From Agromyces archimandritae (GTDB taxonomy: Bacteria > Actinomycetota > Actinomycetes > Actinomycetales > Microbacteriaceae): a stretch of 64,000 bases of DNA. The position numbers and the translations under genes are program-made. Numbering within the stretch: the stretch's first letter is position 1; the number at the start of each line of letters is the position of its first letter. This document shows positions 1 through 7,970 of the stretch, piece by piece. The stretch covers positions 2,418,001 to 2,482,000 of the forward strand of contig NZ_CP071696.1 in assembly GCF_018024495.1 (NCBI RefSeq). The letters run 5' to 3'. The notes under the pieces were generated by a model. It saw nothing but the letters and a program-made list of their open reading frames with translations, had not been told where the DNA came from and ran no database searches.

Positions 1-1
1 G

Positions 2-811
2 TGGGGCTGGGCGAGCCCGATCACCCTCGGGCTCTTCGTCATCGCGGCCGTCGTCGCCGTCGCCTGGGGCGCATGGGAGCTGCGGCGGGCCGACCCGCTC
101 GTCGACCTGCGCGTCGCCGCCCGCGGCCAGGTGCTGCTCACGAACCTCGCCTCGGTGCTGATCGGCGCAGCCATGTACGCGCAGTCGCTCATCATCCCGC
201 AGCTCATGCAGCTGCCGGCCGCGACCGGCTACGGCCACGGGCAGTCCATGCTGCAGATGGGGTTGTGGATGGCGCCGTCGGGCATCGCGATGATGGCGGT
301 CTCGACGATCGGCGCCCGCCTCTCGCAGGCGCGCGGCCCGAAGGTCACCCTCATCGTCGGCTGCGCGATCATGGCGGTCGGTTACGGCGGGTCGACGCTG
401 CTGACCGGCAGCCTCTGGGGGCTGCTCGCGACGACGATGGTCGCGAGCGCCGGCGTCGGCTTCGCCTACGGCGCGATGCCCGCCCTCGTCATGGGTGCCG
501 TACCGCGCAGTGAGACGGGTTCGGCCAACAGCGTGAACTCGCTCATGCGCTCGATCGGCACCTCGGTGTCGGCTGCGGTCGTCGGCGTCGTGCTCGCGAC
601 CATGAGCGTGGATGCCGGAGGCGGGCACGCCATCCCCACGCTCGACGGCTTCCGCGTCGGCCTCCTCATCGGCTGCGGGGTCGCCCTCGGAGCCGGGGCG
701 ATCGCCCTCGCGATTCCGTACCGCCACGTGCCGGGGTCCGTCATCGGCCACGGCGGGGGCGGTTCGCACGGCGGGGGCGGTGCGTCCGAGTCTGAGGCCG
801 CCCGGGCCTGA
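2..811 (+). CDS. MFS transporter, C-terminal part (truncated by window edge)
   Basis: The reading frame is open from base 2 and gives 269 residues of a membrane protein whose N-terminus lies outside the window. Five or six hydrophobic segments alternate with short loops, including a motif-A-like stretch ending in QARGPKV and an RSETGSANSVNSLMRSIG segment of the kind seen in 14-TM drug:H+ antiporters (DHA2). It is probably a proton-driven exporter in the cytoplasmic membrane; the substrate cannot be told from this half. The C-terminus is a glycine/histidine-rich tail (GHGGGGSHGGGG), likely cytoplasmic and disordered. It converges with the SDR gene, and a strong palindrome lies between them. 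Confidence 0.8.
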   Translation, partial: WGWASPITLGLFVIAAVVAVAWGAWELRRADPLVDLRVAARGQVLLTNLASVLIGAAMYAQSLIIPQLMQLPAATGYGHGQSMLQMGLWMAPSGIAMMAVSTIGARLSQARGPKVTLIVGCAIMAVGYGGSTLLTGSLWGLLATTMVASAGVGFAYGAMPALVMGAVPRSETGSANSVNSLMRSIGTSVSAAVVGVVLATMSVDAGGGHAIPTLDGFRVGLLIGCGVALGAGAIALAIPYRHVPGSVIGHGGGGSHGGGGASESEAARA

Positions 812-845
812 GGGCGGGTCGGGCCTGAGAGCCTGCCGGCACGAG

Positions 846-885
846 TGCGCCCCGGCATCCATTCGCGAGTGGATGCCGGGGCGCA
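846..885. terminator. 16-bp perfect hairpin, bidirectional terminator / dispersed palindrome
   Basis: Left arm 846-861 and right arm 870-885 are perfect reverse complements around the loop TTCGCGAG. The hairpin sits between two convergent genes, which fits a bidirectional terminator, although no T-run follows. The arm sequence (TGGATGCC next to CGCGAG) is the complete form of a palindromic element whose halves recur through the window. Confidence 0.6.
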
Positions 886-926
886 CCGCCGTGCGCGGCT
901 CGGCGGCCCGTGCCGGCCCGCGGGGC

Positions 927-1757
927 TCAGCCGCGCGAGCCGCCGGTGAACACGCCGGCGACCGCGCCGCCGTCGACGAGCAGGTCGGCGCCGGTGACGA
1001 ACGAGGCCTGCGGCCCGAGGAGGAACGCGGCCGCGTTCGCGATGTCGGTCGGGGTGCCGATCCGGCCCGTGCCGGAACCGTCGATCATGCCGCGCATCTG
1101 GGTGCCGCTGTCGCTGGCGAGCTCGAGCTGGCCCATCGGGGTGGAGATCACCCCGGGGCTGATCGAGTTGATGCGCGCACCGCGCTTGCCCCAGGCAAGG
1201 CTCGCGGCCTGCACGCGCAGCTGGTTGGCGCGCTTCGCGATCGAGTACGCGGCGCCCGGGTCGAGCGGCTTCTCGGGTGCCCCGAGCGGGATGTCGAGCA
1301 GCTGCTCGGTCGGCGTGAACTGCAGCGCCTGCTGCAGTTCGGCCGGCAGGCTCGGTGCGGCCATCGTCCCGGCCATGCTCGCGATGACGACGCCGGCGGC
1401 GCCGGGCGCGACGACCTCGGCGAAGGCGTCGAGCGTGTGGGCCACGCCGAGCAGGTCGACCCGCAGGATCGCCTCGGTGGGCGCCTGGGTCGGCGACAGG
1501 CCGGCGGTGTGGATGACTTCGACGACGTCGCCTGCGGCGGCCGCGGCCTGCGCGAGCGCCTCCACCGAGGCCCGGTCGCCGACGTCGACCTGCTGGGTGA
1601 TGACGTCGTGGCCGTCGCCGCGGAGGGCGGTGGCGACCTCTTCGAGGGCGCTCGCGTTGAAGTCCGCGATGAGCAGCGTGCGGCCTGCTCCCTGCCGTTC
1701 CGCGATGAGCTTGCCCATGCCGCCGACGCCGATCACGACGACGATCTTCTTGGTCAT
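927..1757 (-). CDS. SDR family oxidoreductase
   Basis: This 276-residue protein has the short-chain dehydrogenase/reductase layout: an N-terminal Rossmann segment with a GVGGMGK glycine motif, the active-site YSIAK tyrosine/lysine pair in the second half, and a C-terminal LLVDGG segment typical of classical SDRs. It is expected to use NAD(P)(H) to oxidise or reduce an alcohol/carbonyl substrate in the cytosol. The family catalytic serine region reads VIASMAG. It is monocistronic, with AAGAGGAA as a ribosome site shortly before the ATG. The substrate is unknown; about 25 residues beyond the minimal SDR core form an extended substrate loop. Confidence 0.85.
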   Translation of the reverse strand: MTKKIVVVIGVGGMGKLIAERQGAGRTLLIADFNASALEEVATALRGDGHDVITQQVDVGDRASVEALAQAAAAAGDVVEVIHTAGLSPTQAPTEAILRVDLLGVAHTLDAFAEVVAPGAAGVVIASMAGTMAAPSLPAELQQALQFTPTEQLLDIPLGAPEKPLDPGAAYSIAKRANQLRVQAASLAWGKRGARINSISPGVISTPMGQLELASDSGTQMRGMIDGSGTGRIGTPTDIANAAAFLLGPQASFVTGADLLVDGGAVAGVFTGGSRG

Positions 1758-1890
1758 GATTCCTCTTTCCCTGAGATCACACCGCGCGCCTCTGAGACCG
1801 GACTGCGGTGTCCGGTTGCAGGGTATCAGCGGCCCCTGACGGCGGACCGGGAGCCGGCTGCCGGCACACGCAACGTCCGGCCGGCGACCC

Positions 1891-1896
1891 TAGGCT
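1891..1896 (+). promoter_or_regulatory. -10 box TAGGCT, leaderless start
   Basis: TAGGCT ends 6 bases before the ATG at 1903, so transcription should begin at or next to the start codon; no Shine-Dalgarno sequence is present. Confidence 0.55.
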
Positions 1897-1902
1897 GGCA
1901 GG

Positions 1903-2490
1903 ATGCTCGCCCTCATCCGCCACGGCCAGACCGACTGGAACCTCCGAGGACTGTTCCAGGGCACCACCGACATCCCCCTGAACGACACCGGCCGGCTGCA
2001 GGCGCGCGACGCCGTCGCCGCGCTCGCCGAACACGACTGGGACCTCGTCGTCAGCTCGCCCCTGTCGCGGGCGCGCGAAACGGCATCCATCATCGCCGGC
2101 GAACTCGCCCTCCCGCTCGGGCCCGCTTACGACGACCTCATCGAACAGGGCTTCGGCGAGGCCGAAGGGCTCGAGGTCACCGAAGTGCGACGGCGTCAAC
2201 TGGCCGGGATCCCCGGTATGGAACCCCACGAGGCCGTCGGCCCGCGCGGGCTGCGCGGGATCGAGCGCATCCGCGGCATCCACCCCGGGCAGCGCGTGCT
2301 CGCCGTCGCCCACGGCAACCTCATCCGCTCGACGGTCGCGCACATCGCCGGGCACACCGGGCCGAGACTGCCCGGCCTGAAGAACGGCGAGTCGTCGATG
2401 CTGCGCCACGAGCAGCGCTGGACCGTGCTGACCCACGGCGGCGTGCCCTTCGACCGCGTGCTCGCGGACCTCGAGGCCATCGCGTCCTGA
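1903..2490 (+). CDS. Histidine phosphatase family protein
   Basis: The protein starts LALIRHGQTDWN, the RHG phosphohistidine signature of the phosphoglycerate mutase-like superfamily; the second catalytic histidine is in VLAVAHGNLIRS near residue 140. At 195 residues it has the usual length of a single-domain cytosolic phosphatase. RHG enzymes transfer phosphate through His in the first motif; substrates range from sugar phosphates to cobalamin intermediates and cannot be assigned here. The start is fixed by the motif beginning at residue 6 and by the TAGGCT -10 box immediately upstream. No operon partner is evident. Confidence 0.85.
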   Translation: MLALIRHGQTDWNLRGLFQGTTDIPLNDTGRLQARDAVAALAEHDWDLVVSSPLSRARETASIIAGELALPLGPAYDDLIEQGFGEAEGLEVTEVRRRQLAGIPGMEPHEAVGPRGLRGIERIRGIHPGQRVLAVAHGNLIRSTVAHIAGHTGPRLPGLKNGESSMLRHEQRWTVLTHGGVPFDRVLADLEAIAS

Positions 2491-2582
2491 GGCGCGGGGT
2501 TCGGCCGGCGAGTGGATGCCGTGGCGCAGCCCGTGCCGCGGCGCCCCATGCCGGCGCCGCCCGAGCCGAGCGTGCTGCGGGA

Positions 2583-2768
2583 TCAGCTGCTGCGGCTCTT
2601 CGTGCGCGTGAAGATCGCACGCAACCCGAAGAAGACGGCCACGGCGATCGCGGCGACCAGGACCAGCTTGGCGAGGAACCCCAGCAGCTCGATGAGCACA
2701 CCCACGAGGAACCAGGCGATGACGACGGCGACGATCGCACCGATGACGGTCCAGGCGGTGCGGTTCAT
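2583..2768 (-). CDS. Small two-helix membrane protein
   Basis: It encodes 61 residues: a short polar N-terminus (MNRTAW), two hydrophobic helices (about residues 7-27 and 30-50) and a basic C-terminus ending FTRTKSRSS. No known domain is recognised. Coding status is supported by a TAGCCT -10 box 6 bases upstream of the ATG, back to back with the promoter of the next gene, and by the positive-inside tail. It probably resides in the cytoplasmic membrane; function unknown. Confidence 0.6.
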   Translation of the reverse strand: MNRTAWTVIGAIVAVVIAWFLVGVLIELLGFLAKLVLVAAIAVAVFFGLRAIFTRTKSRSS

Positions 2769-2774
2769 GATTCG

Positions 2775-2780
2775 AGGCTA
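2775..2780 (-). promoter_or_regulatory. -10 box TAGCCT, leaderless start
   Basis: Read on the minus strand, TAGCCT ends 6 bases before the ATG at 2768. It lies 27 bp from the start of the oppositely directed -10 box at 2808, so the two promoters share one short intergenic region. Confidence 0.5.
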
Positions 2781-2807
2781 CGGCATGCCCGCCGACTCGC
2801 GGCACCG

Positions 2808-2813
2808 TAGGCT
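2808..2813 (+). promoter_or_regulatory. -10 box TAGGCT, leaderless start
   Basis: TAGGCT ends 6 bases before the GTG at 2820; no ribosome site precedes the start codon. Confidence 0.55.
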
Positions 2814-2819
2814 GAGCCC

Positions 2820-3569
2820 GTGATCGCGGCGTTCTTCGCCGGCATCGGCGACCTCGGCCGCGGCTTCGCGTTCTGGGGGCGGCGGCCCCGGCTCATGTTC
2901 CTCGGCCTCGTGCCGGCGGCGATCGTCGGGGCGCTCGCGCTCGCCGCGCTCATCGTGCTCGGCATGCAGCTGCCCGGGCTCGTCGACCTGGTCACGCCGT
3001 TCGCCGACGGCTGGCATCCGTTCTGGGCCGGCGCGGTGCGCATCGCGCTCGGCATCGCCGGGTTCACGGCGGCCGTACTGCTCGTCGCGGTCACGTTCAC
3101 AGCCGTGACGCTCGCCGTCGGCGACCCCTTCTACGAGCGCATCTGGATGGCCGTCGAGACCGAGGCCGGCGACCCGCCCGCCGGCGGGGCAGGCTTCTGG
3201 CGGGGCGTCGCGGATGCGGCGGCGCTCATCGGCCTCGGCCTGGTCGCGGCGCTCGCCGCGGCGGCGGCCGGCGCGGTCCCGGTGATCGGCGCCGTGCTCG
3301 GCCCGGTGGCCGGCGTCGTGCTCTCGGGGTGGGTGCTCGGCCGCGAGCTCACCTCACGGGGCCTGGCCGCACGCGACCTCGGGGCGGATGCCCGGCACCG
3401 GGTGCGGCGCGGCTTCGGTGCCCGGCAACTCGGCTTCGGCATCGCCGTGCAGCTGTGCTTCATGGTGCCGTTCGGCGCGGTCGCGGTGATGCCGGCGGCC
3501 GTCGCGGGGGCGGCGATGCTCACGCGGCGGATGCTGGACGCACCGCGCCCGGCATCCACGGGTCACTGA
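2820..3569 (+). CDS. EI24 domain (CysZ-like) membrane protein
   Basis: This 249-residue integral membrane protein has about four to five hydrophobic segments and the family pattern of the EI24/CysZ superfamily: an N-terminal FWGRRPRLM amphipathic stretch, paired helices, the acidic FYERIWMAVE loop after the second helix, and a GRELTSRGLAARD motif before the last helices. CysZ proteins are sulfate permeases, but actinobacterial EI24 proteins are mostly uncharacterised, so transport is only an inference. The GTG start follows directly on a leaderless promoter. The 3' end overlaps the convergent gene by 7 bases. Confidence 0.75.
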   Translation: MIAAFFAGIGDLGRGFAFWGRRPRLMFLGLVPAAIVGALALAALIVLGMQLPGLVDLVTPFADGWHPFWAGAVRIALGIAGFTAAVLLVAVTFTAVTLAVGDPFYERIWMAVETEAGDPPAGGAGFWRGVADAAALIGLGLVAALAAAAAGAVPVIGAVLGPVAGVVLSGWVLGRELTSRGLAARDLGADARHRVRRGFGARQLGFGIAVQLCFMVPFGAVAVMPAAVAGAAMLTRRMLDAPRPASTGH

Positions 3570-4441
3570 GGCGAGCCCTCGCCGCTCAGTCGCCCGCGGG
3601 CGGCGTGCACCGCGTCGTCGGCCCGGTCGCGCTCCCGCTCGGCGGCCGCCGCCGTGCGACCGGCCGCCGCGGACTCCTCGCGCACGGCCGCGAGGCGCGC
3701 CTCGAGCCGCTCCTGCTCCTCCTCGAGCTCGTCGAGCGCGACCCGCCGCCGGGCGAGCCGTGCCTCGGCGCGGCGGAGTTCCCGCTCGGCCTCCCGCACA
3801 CGCGCGGCCGCGGCCCGGGAAGCCCGCAGCGCGGCGGCGTCATCGGTACCGTCATCGGGCTTCCCGCGAGTGGATGCCGTGGCGCGCGGCACGCCGCCCG
3901 GGCCGCGGCGGCCACCGCTCGCGTCCGGCTCCGGCAGCGCGCCGGCGATCGCGCCGTCGAGCGCGACCTCGAGCCCGACCGCTTCGAGCGGGCGCACCAG
4001 TCGGCCGCTCGCGACCGCGGCGGCAGCGGCGGCATCCGTCGTCGCCGCCTGCAGCGTCTGCGACACCTCGTCCGCGGCGGCCGGCCTGAGCACCCCGCCG
4101 TGGGTTTCGGCGAGATCCGCCGCACGCCGGACGAGGCCGGCGACGAGCTCGCGGCGCTCGCCGCCGAGACGGGCGAGGGCGGCCGCGTCCAGGGCGGACT
4201 GCGCATCGCGCAGCTCGGCCCCGAGCCCGAGGAGTTCGCCGAGCGCGTCATCGGCGGCGAGCAGATCGACCGCCCATGCGGCCGGGCCGGGCCGCGGCAG
4301 ACGCCGCACTTCGGCGGCCAGGGCCTTCGTCCCGGTATCGCCCGCGAGTTCGGCCGCGCGGGCGTTGCGGGCGGCGACGAACGCCTCCGGGCGCGTCGTG
4401 TAGAGCTCCCGGGCGATCGACTCCAGCGTGGGGGCCGCCAT
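3563..4441 (-). CDS. Conserved coiled-coil protein of unknown function
   Basis: This 292-residue alanine/arginine-rich protein has two parts: an N-terminal helical domain beginning TLESIARELYTTRPEAFVAARN (split by family as ARELY and FVAARN blocks), and a C-terminal coiled coil (roughly residues 205-285) of heptad-like ELRRAEARLARR and LEEEQERLEARL repeats. The two are joined by a low-complexity linker that carries half of the dispersed palindrome (codons for TASTRG). It is cytosolic, with no signal or membrane segment. The family is common in actinobacteria without known function. The start is taken at MAAPTLES, six codons inside a longer frame, to keep the conserved N-terminus. Confidence 0.6.
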   Translation of the reverse strand: MAAPTLESIARELYTTRPEAFVAARNARAAELAGDTGTKALAAEVRRLPRPGPAAWAVDLLAADDALGELLGLGAELRDAQSALDAAALARLGGERRELVAGLVRRAADLAETHGGVLRPAAADEVSQTLQAATTDAAAAAAVASGRLVRPLEAVGLEVALDGAIAGALPEPDASGGRRGPGGVPRATASTRGKPDDGTDDAAALRASRAAAARVREAERELRRAEARLARRRVALDELEEEQERLEARLAAVREESAAAGRTAAAAERERDRADDAVHAARGRLSGEGSPQ

Positions 4442-4527
4442 GCCTCCATCCTCCCGCACGGTGCGCTGCTGCGGCGAGTCCCGCGCGCAACCTGGACGCG
4501 GCCCGGGATCCGCGCCATCATCGGGGG

Positions 4528-5103
4528 ATGATCGAGGTGCATCCCGCGACCGCCGACCGCTTCGACGCCGTCGAGACCGTGCTCGCGCCCAAGCAGGCCG
4601 GTGCGCCGGCGTGCTGGTGTCTGACGTACCGGATCCCGAACCCCGAGAGCAAAGCGCTCGGCGCCGCGGGCCGGCCGGGGCGGCTGCGCCGCTACGCCGA
4701 AGAAGGGACCCCGCCCGGCGTCGTCGCCTACGTCGACGGGGAGCCGGCGGGCTGGTGCTCGGTGAGTCCGCGCTCGACGTACCACCGCCTCATGCATTCG
4801 CGCACGATCCCGTTCGCCGACGAGCTCGACCCGTGGAGCATCGTGTGCCTCGTCGTGCGCGCCGGGTACCGGCGGCAGGGCGTCGCCCGGGCGATGCTCG
4901 GCGCCGCGGTCGAGTATGCGCGCGAGCAGGGTGCGCCGGCGATCGAGGCGTATCCGGTGGATGCCGCGGGCGGTCGCGTGAACGGAACGCTCGCCTACAT
5001 GGGCACGACCGAGCTCTTCGAGTCGGCCGGCTTCGAGCGGGTGCTCGAGACCGACTCGCATTCGGCCGGGCTGCGGCGCTGGCTCATGCGGCTCCCGCTC
5101 TGA
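4528..5103 (+). CDS. GNAT family N-acetyltransferase
   Basis: This 191-residue acetyltransferase carries the acetyl-CoA-binding motif VRAGYRRQGVARAML (R/Q-X-X-G-X-A form) at about residues 111-125, preceded by the beta-strand SIVCLVV and followed by the FESAGFERV segment typical of GNAT motif B. A CW-C pair (ACWCLTY) near residue 32 is a feature of a GNAT subgroup with a cysteine-rich N-terminus. It should transfer acetyl groups from acetyl-CoA to a small amine or peptide; the acceptor is unknown. The ATG lies after GGGGG, a plausible ribosome site. Confidence 0.75.
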   Translation: MIEVHPATADRFDAVETVLAPKQAGAPACWCLTYRIPNPESKALGAAGRPGRLRRYAEEGTPPGVVAYVDGEPAGWCSVSPRSTYHRLMHSRTIPFADELDPWSIVCLVVRAGYRRQGVARAMLGAAVEYAREQGAPAIEAYPVDAAGGRVNGTLAYMGTTELFESAGFERVLETDSHSAGLRRWLMRLPL

Positions 5104-5184
5104 GGACGGGGCGGCGGCGGGCGCGCGGCCGGCCTGTACGGGCTCCGGGTGCGCCGCCCCGGTGACACCGCCGCCGCGAGGCCG

Positions 5185-5190
5185 TAGCGT
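5185..5190 (+). promoter_or_regulatory. -10 box TAGCGT with short leader
   Basis: TAGCGT is 25 bases before the ATG at 5216, leaving a leader of about 18 bases that contains GGGGAAGGA as ribosome site. Confidence 0.45.
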
Positions 5191-5215
5191 GGAAGGCTGA
5201 GGGGAAGGACGCATC

Positions 5216-5857
5216 ATGGCACGCATTCTCATCATCGGCGGGCACGGCAAGGTCGCGTTGCGGCTCGAGCGGATCCTGTCGGATCGGGGCGACACGGTGG
5301 ATGCCGTGATCCGCGACCCCGGGCAGGCGCTCGACGTCGAGGCGACCGGGGCGTTCGCCGTCGTCGCCGACGTGGAGCAACTCGACACCGCGGGGCTGGC
5401 CGCCGTCATCGCCGGCCACGATGCCGTGGTCTGGTCGGCCGGGGCCGGCGGCGGCAATCCGGCCCGCACCTACGCCGTCGATCGCGATGCGGCGATCCGT
5501 TCGATGGACGCCGCCGCCGAGGCGGGGGTGACGCGGTACGTGATGGTGTCGTACTTCGGTTCCTCGCCCGACCACGGCGTCTCGCCCGAGAACTCCTTCT
5601 ACGCCTACGCCGAGTCGAAGGCCGCCGCCGACGAGCACCTGCGGGCGAGCGCGCTGGACTGGACCGTGCTCGGCCCGGGGAGCCTCACCGACGACCCCGG
5701 AACCGGCACGATCGACGCGAAGGCGACGGCGAGCGGGCGCGTCTCGCGCGACGACGTCGCCCGGGTCGCCGCCGAGGTGCTGGCCCGTCCGGAGACGGCG
5801 CACCGCACGATCCGCTTCAACGCCGGCTCGACGCCGATCGCCGACGCCCTCGGCTGA
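5216..5857 (+). CDS. NAD(P)H-binding atypical SDR (NmrA/YwnB-like)
   Basis: The 213-residue protein opens with ILIIGGHGKVALRL, the GxxGxxG dinucleotide-binding loop of atypical SDR proteins, and contains YAYAESKAAADEHL in the second half, where the Y-X-X-X-K pair of the family lies. It is a single Rossmann domain of the flavin-reductase/NmrA-like group and may act as an NAD(P)H-dependent reductase or redox sensor in the cytosol. It stands alone with its own promoter. The exact reaction is not predictable. Confidence 0.75.
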   Translation: MARILIIGGHGKVALRLERILSDRGDTVDAVIRDPGQALDVEATGAFAVVADVEQLDTAGLAAVIAGHDAVVWSAGAGGGNPARTYAVDRDAAIRSMDAAAEAGVTRYVMVSYFGSSPDHGVSPENSFYAYAESKAAADEHLRASALDWTVLGPGSLTDDPGTGTIDAKATASGRVSRDDVARVAAEVLARPETAHRTIRFNAGSTPIADALG

Positions 5858-5926
5858 AATCGCGCCAGGGCATCCACCGCGTTCTGCTGTGAGCGGATCG
5901 CCCTGCCGCGCCTGCCCGCCCGCGGA

Positions 5927-5932
5927 TAGCCT
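5927..5932 (+). promoter_or_regulatory. -10 box TAGCCT, leaderless start
   Basis: TAGCCT ends 6 bases before the ATG at 5939. Confidence 0.5.
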
Positions 5933-5938
5933 CGGCCT

Positions 5939-6337
5939 ATGGGCAAGGTCATCGAGTTCACCGCCGCATCCCGCGCCCCGCGCCGCCTGTGGCGCCACCT
6001 CGTCGGCGAGGTGCTCCGCGCCGAACGCCACGGGCAGGAACGCATCATCACCGAGGTCGCCGCGGCCGCCGGTGTGTCGCCGCAGTACCTGTCGGAGGTC
6101 GAGCGGGGGCTGAAAGAGCCCTCGAGCGAGATCCTGGAGTCGGTCGCCGCTGCGCTCGGGCTGACGCTCCTCGACCTCGCGCGGCGCGTCGCGGACCGGC
6201 TGTCGGCCCCCGCACGCGGCGGCCTCGTGCGCGAGCTCGGCTCCTCGATCCGCCCGGGCGAACGTGCCGGCGAGTGGATGCCGGTGGCCGCCCCGCCGGC
6301 GGCCGCGCCCCGCTCCGAAACGCTCCTCGCGGCCTGA
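5939..6337 (+). CDS. XRE-family regulator (ClgR/PopR-like)
   Basis: The 132-residue protein has a helix-turn-helix of the Cro/C1 type at about residues 20-80: IITEVAAAAGVSPQYLSEVERG carries the two helices in two halves, followed by KEPSSEILESVAAALGL. This pattern is that of actinobacterial ClgR/PopR regulators, which control clp protease genes; here two clpP genes lie convergently just downstream, so control of that pair is a reasonable inference. The C-terminal tail after residue 95 is proline/alanine rich and includes EWMPV, encoded by one half of the dispersed palindrome. It ends ETLLAA, an alanine-ending C-terminus that could be a degradation signal for ClpP, as known for ClgR and PopR. 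Confidence 0.75.
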   Translation: MGKVIEFTAASRAPRRLWRHLVGEVLRAERHGQERIITEVAAAAGVSPQYLSEVERGLKEPSSEILESVAAALGLTLLDLARRVADRLSAPARGGLVRELGSSIRPGERAGEWMPVAAPPAAAPRSETLLAA

Positions 6338-6692
6338 CGCGCGCGGGGGCGGGTCTCGATACGCTCGTGCCTCGCTACTCGACCGGCGGGGCGGTGGTCG
6401 AGTAGGCGCGCAGCGCCGTATCGAGGCCCGGTGCTCGCGGGTCTCGATACGCTCGTGCCTCCCTCCTCGACCGGCGGGGCGGCGGTCGAGGAGGCGCGCA
6501 GCGCCGTATCGAGGCCCGGTGCTCGGGGGTCTCGATGCGCTCGTGCCTCGCTACTCGACCGGCGGGGCGGTGGTCGAGTAGGCGCGCAGCGCCGTATCGA
6601 GGCCCGGTGCGCGGGGGTCTCGATACGCTCGTGCCTCGCTACTCGACCGGCGGGGGTGGGTGCGGGGCAGGTCTCGATGCGCTCGTGCCTCG
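6338..6692. repeat. Repeat array I: GGTCTCGATACG / CTCGACCGGCGG inverted repeats
   Basis: This gene-free stretch between the convergent XRE and clpP genes holds about five copies of a unit built from GGTCTCGATACGCTCGTGCC followed by CTACTCGACCGGCGGGG, alternating with inverse-complement pieces (GTCGAGTAGGCGCGCAGC, CGTATCGAGGCC). Neighbouring copies can fold into long hairpins. Same family as the arrays near 8.0, 18.8 and 50.3 kb. No gene is seen. Confidence 0.9.
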
Positions 6693-7298
6693 CTACTCGA
6701 CCGGCGGGGTGGGCGGGGCGGCGAGCAGGTGGTCGGCGAGGCCGTAGGCGACGGCCGCGGCCGCCGGCAGCACGAGGTCGCGATCCGTGTCATGGCGGAG
6801 CTCGGCGGCCGACTTGCCCGTGTCGCGGGCGAGCGCCTCCTCGAGTTCGGCGCGCACGCGCACGACCTCGTCGGCGTGCAGGATGAGATCGGGGATGGGC
6901 CCGCGGCCCTGGCTCGCCGGCTGGTGCAGCACGACGCGGCCGTGCGGCAGGATCGACCGCCGCCCGCCCGCGCCGCCGGCCAGGAGCACCGCGGCCGGGC
7001 CGACGGCCTGGCCGACGCAGGTCGTCGCCACGGGCGGGCGGATGTGCTGCATCGTGTCGTAGACGGCGAGGGCGGCGCCCGGATCGCCGCCGGCGGAGTT
7101 GATGTAGAGCTGCACGGGCGCCTCGGCGCTGTCAGCGGCCAGGTGCAGGAACTGGGCGATGAGGACGTTCGCGACGCCGTCGTCGATCTCGGTGCCGAGG
7201 TAGACGATGCGTTCCGACAGCAGCCGGCTGTACACGTCCAGGGAGCGTTCGCCGTTGCCGCGGCGCTCGGTGACGTAGGGGATCGTGTAGGAGCTCAT
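6693..7298 (-). CDS. ClpP-like protein lacking the catalytic serine
   Basis: The 201-residue protein aligns through the ClpP core ([21 protein letters not shown]), but the nucleophile motif, normally GQAASMGA, reads GQAVGPAA, which places Gly100 where the serine should be. The other triad members remain (His125, Asp174). It is therefore predicted to be inactive as a protease yet able to join heptameric rings, probably mixed with the intact ClpP encoded upstream, whose gene overlaps it by 4 bases. The oxyanion-loop serine change could not arise from a frameshift because flanking sequence stays in register. The stop codon TAG and the last residues (PPVE) are supplied by repeat array I. Confidence 0.85.
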   Translation of the reverse strand: MSSYTIPYVTERRGNGERSLDVYSRLLSERIVYLGTEIDDGVANVLIAQFLHLAADSAEAPVQLYINSAGGDPGAALAVYDTMQHIRPPVATTCVGQAVGPAAVLLAGGAGGRRSILPHGRVVLHQPASQGRGPIPDLILHADEVVRVRAELEEALARDTGKSAAELRHDTDRDLVLPAAAAVAYGLADHLLAAPPTPPVE

Positions 7299-7909
7299 GC
7301 GCGCATCCCCGTCACGTGGCGGCCGGCGTCGCCGAAGAACTCCTCGAAGCCGCTCAGGATGCCGTCGATGAAGCCGTACTCGAGGGCCTCTTCGGCGCTG
7401 TACCAGCGGTCGCGCAGCGAATCCTCGCGGACGCGTTCGATCGGCTGCCCGGTGTCGTCGGCGATGATGCCGAGCACGGTGTCGCGGGTGCGGCGGAGGT
7501 CCTCGGCCTGCAGTTCGATGTCGACGGCGGTGCCGCCGATGCCCGCCGAGCCCTGGTGCAGCAGGATGCGCGCGTGCGGCAGCGCGCGGCGCTTGCCGGG
7601 GGTGCCGGCCGAGAGCAGGAACTGCCCGGCGCTGGCGGCCATGCCGGTCGCGACGGTCCAGACATCGTTCGGGATCGTGCGGATGACGTCGCGGATCGCG
7701 AGCATGTCGACGACCGATCCCCCGGGGCTGTTGATCCAGAAGCGGATGTCGCGGCGCGGGTCGTCGGCTGCGAGCGCGGCCAGCTGGGCGACGAGCCGGT
7801 TGCCGCCGGCCGGCTCGAGTTCGCTGCCGAGCACGATGATGCGCTCGTGGAAGAGGCGTGCGGTCAGCACCGCGTCGATGGGCGGCGGCGGGGTCTCGGT
7901 TTCGCTCAT
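7295..7909 (-). CDS. clpP: ATP-dependent Clp protease proteolytic subunit
   Basis: The 204-residue protein has a full ClpP triad: Ser93 in GMAASAG, His118 in ILLHQGS and Asp167 in [11 protein letters not shown]. The substrate-handle region ([10 protein letters not shown]) and the C-terminal EYGFIDGIL strand are intact. ClpP forms tetradecameric chambers and works with ClpX/ClpC unfoldases in the cytosol. It is the first gene of a two-gene operon with the serine-less homologue. The N-terminus has a short proline run (ETPPPPID) and no long propeptide. An imperfect 28-base palindrome about 34 bases upstream is a possible operator. The pair resembles the accessory clpP3-clpP4 loci of streptomycetes rather than the housekeeping clpP1-clpP2, but this is inference. 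Confidence 0.88.
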   Translation of the reverse strand: MSETETPPPPIDAVLTARLFHERIIVLGSELEPAGGNRLVAQLAALAADDPRRDIRFWINSPGGSVVDMLAIRDVIRTIPNDVWTVATGMAASAGQFLLSAGTPGKRRALPHARILLHQGSAGIGGTAVDIELQAEDLRRTRDTVLGIIADDTGQPIERVREDSLRDRWYSAEEALEYGFIDGILSGFEEFFGDAGRHVTGMRA

Positions 7910-7942
7910 GATCCGAGCCTCGCGCGCCGGGCGGCGTCGTGG

Positions 7943-7970
7943 GGCGGATGCCGCTCGCAGCGGATCCGCC
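7943..7970. promoter_or_regulatory. Imperfect palindrome upstream of the clpP pair, possible operator
   Basis: GGCGGAT-G-CCGCT and AGCGG-ATCCGCC are inverted around CGC with a single extra G in the left arm. The site lies 34-61 bases upstream of the clpP start codon, where an activator or repressor such as the nearby XRE protein could bind. Confidence 0.35.

Noticed and set aside
6349..6710. Insertion sequence at repeat array I
   Set aside because: No transposase frame or target duplication; the array is made only of short inverted-repeat units.
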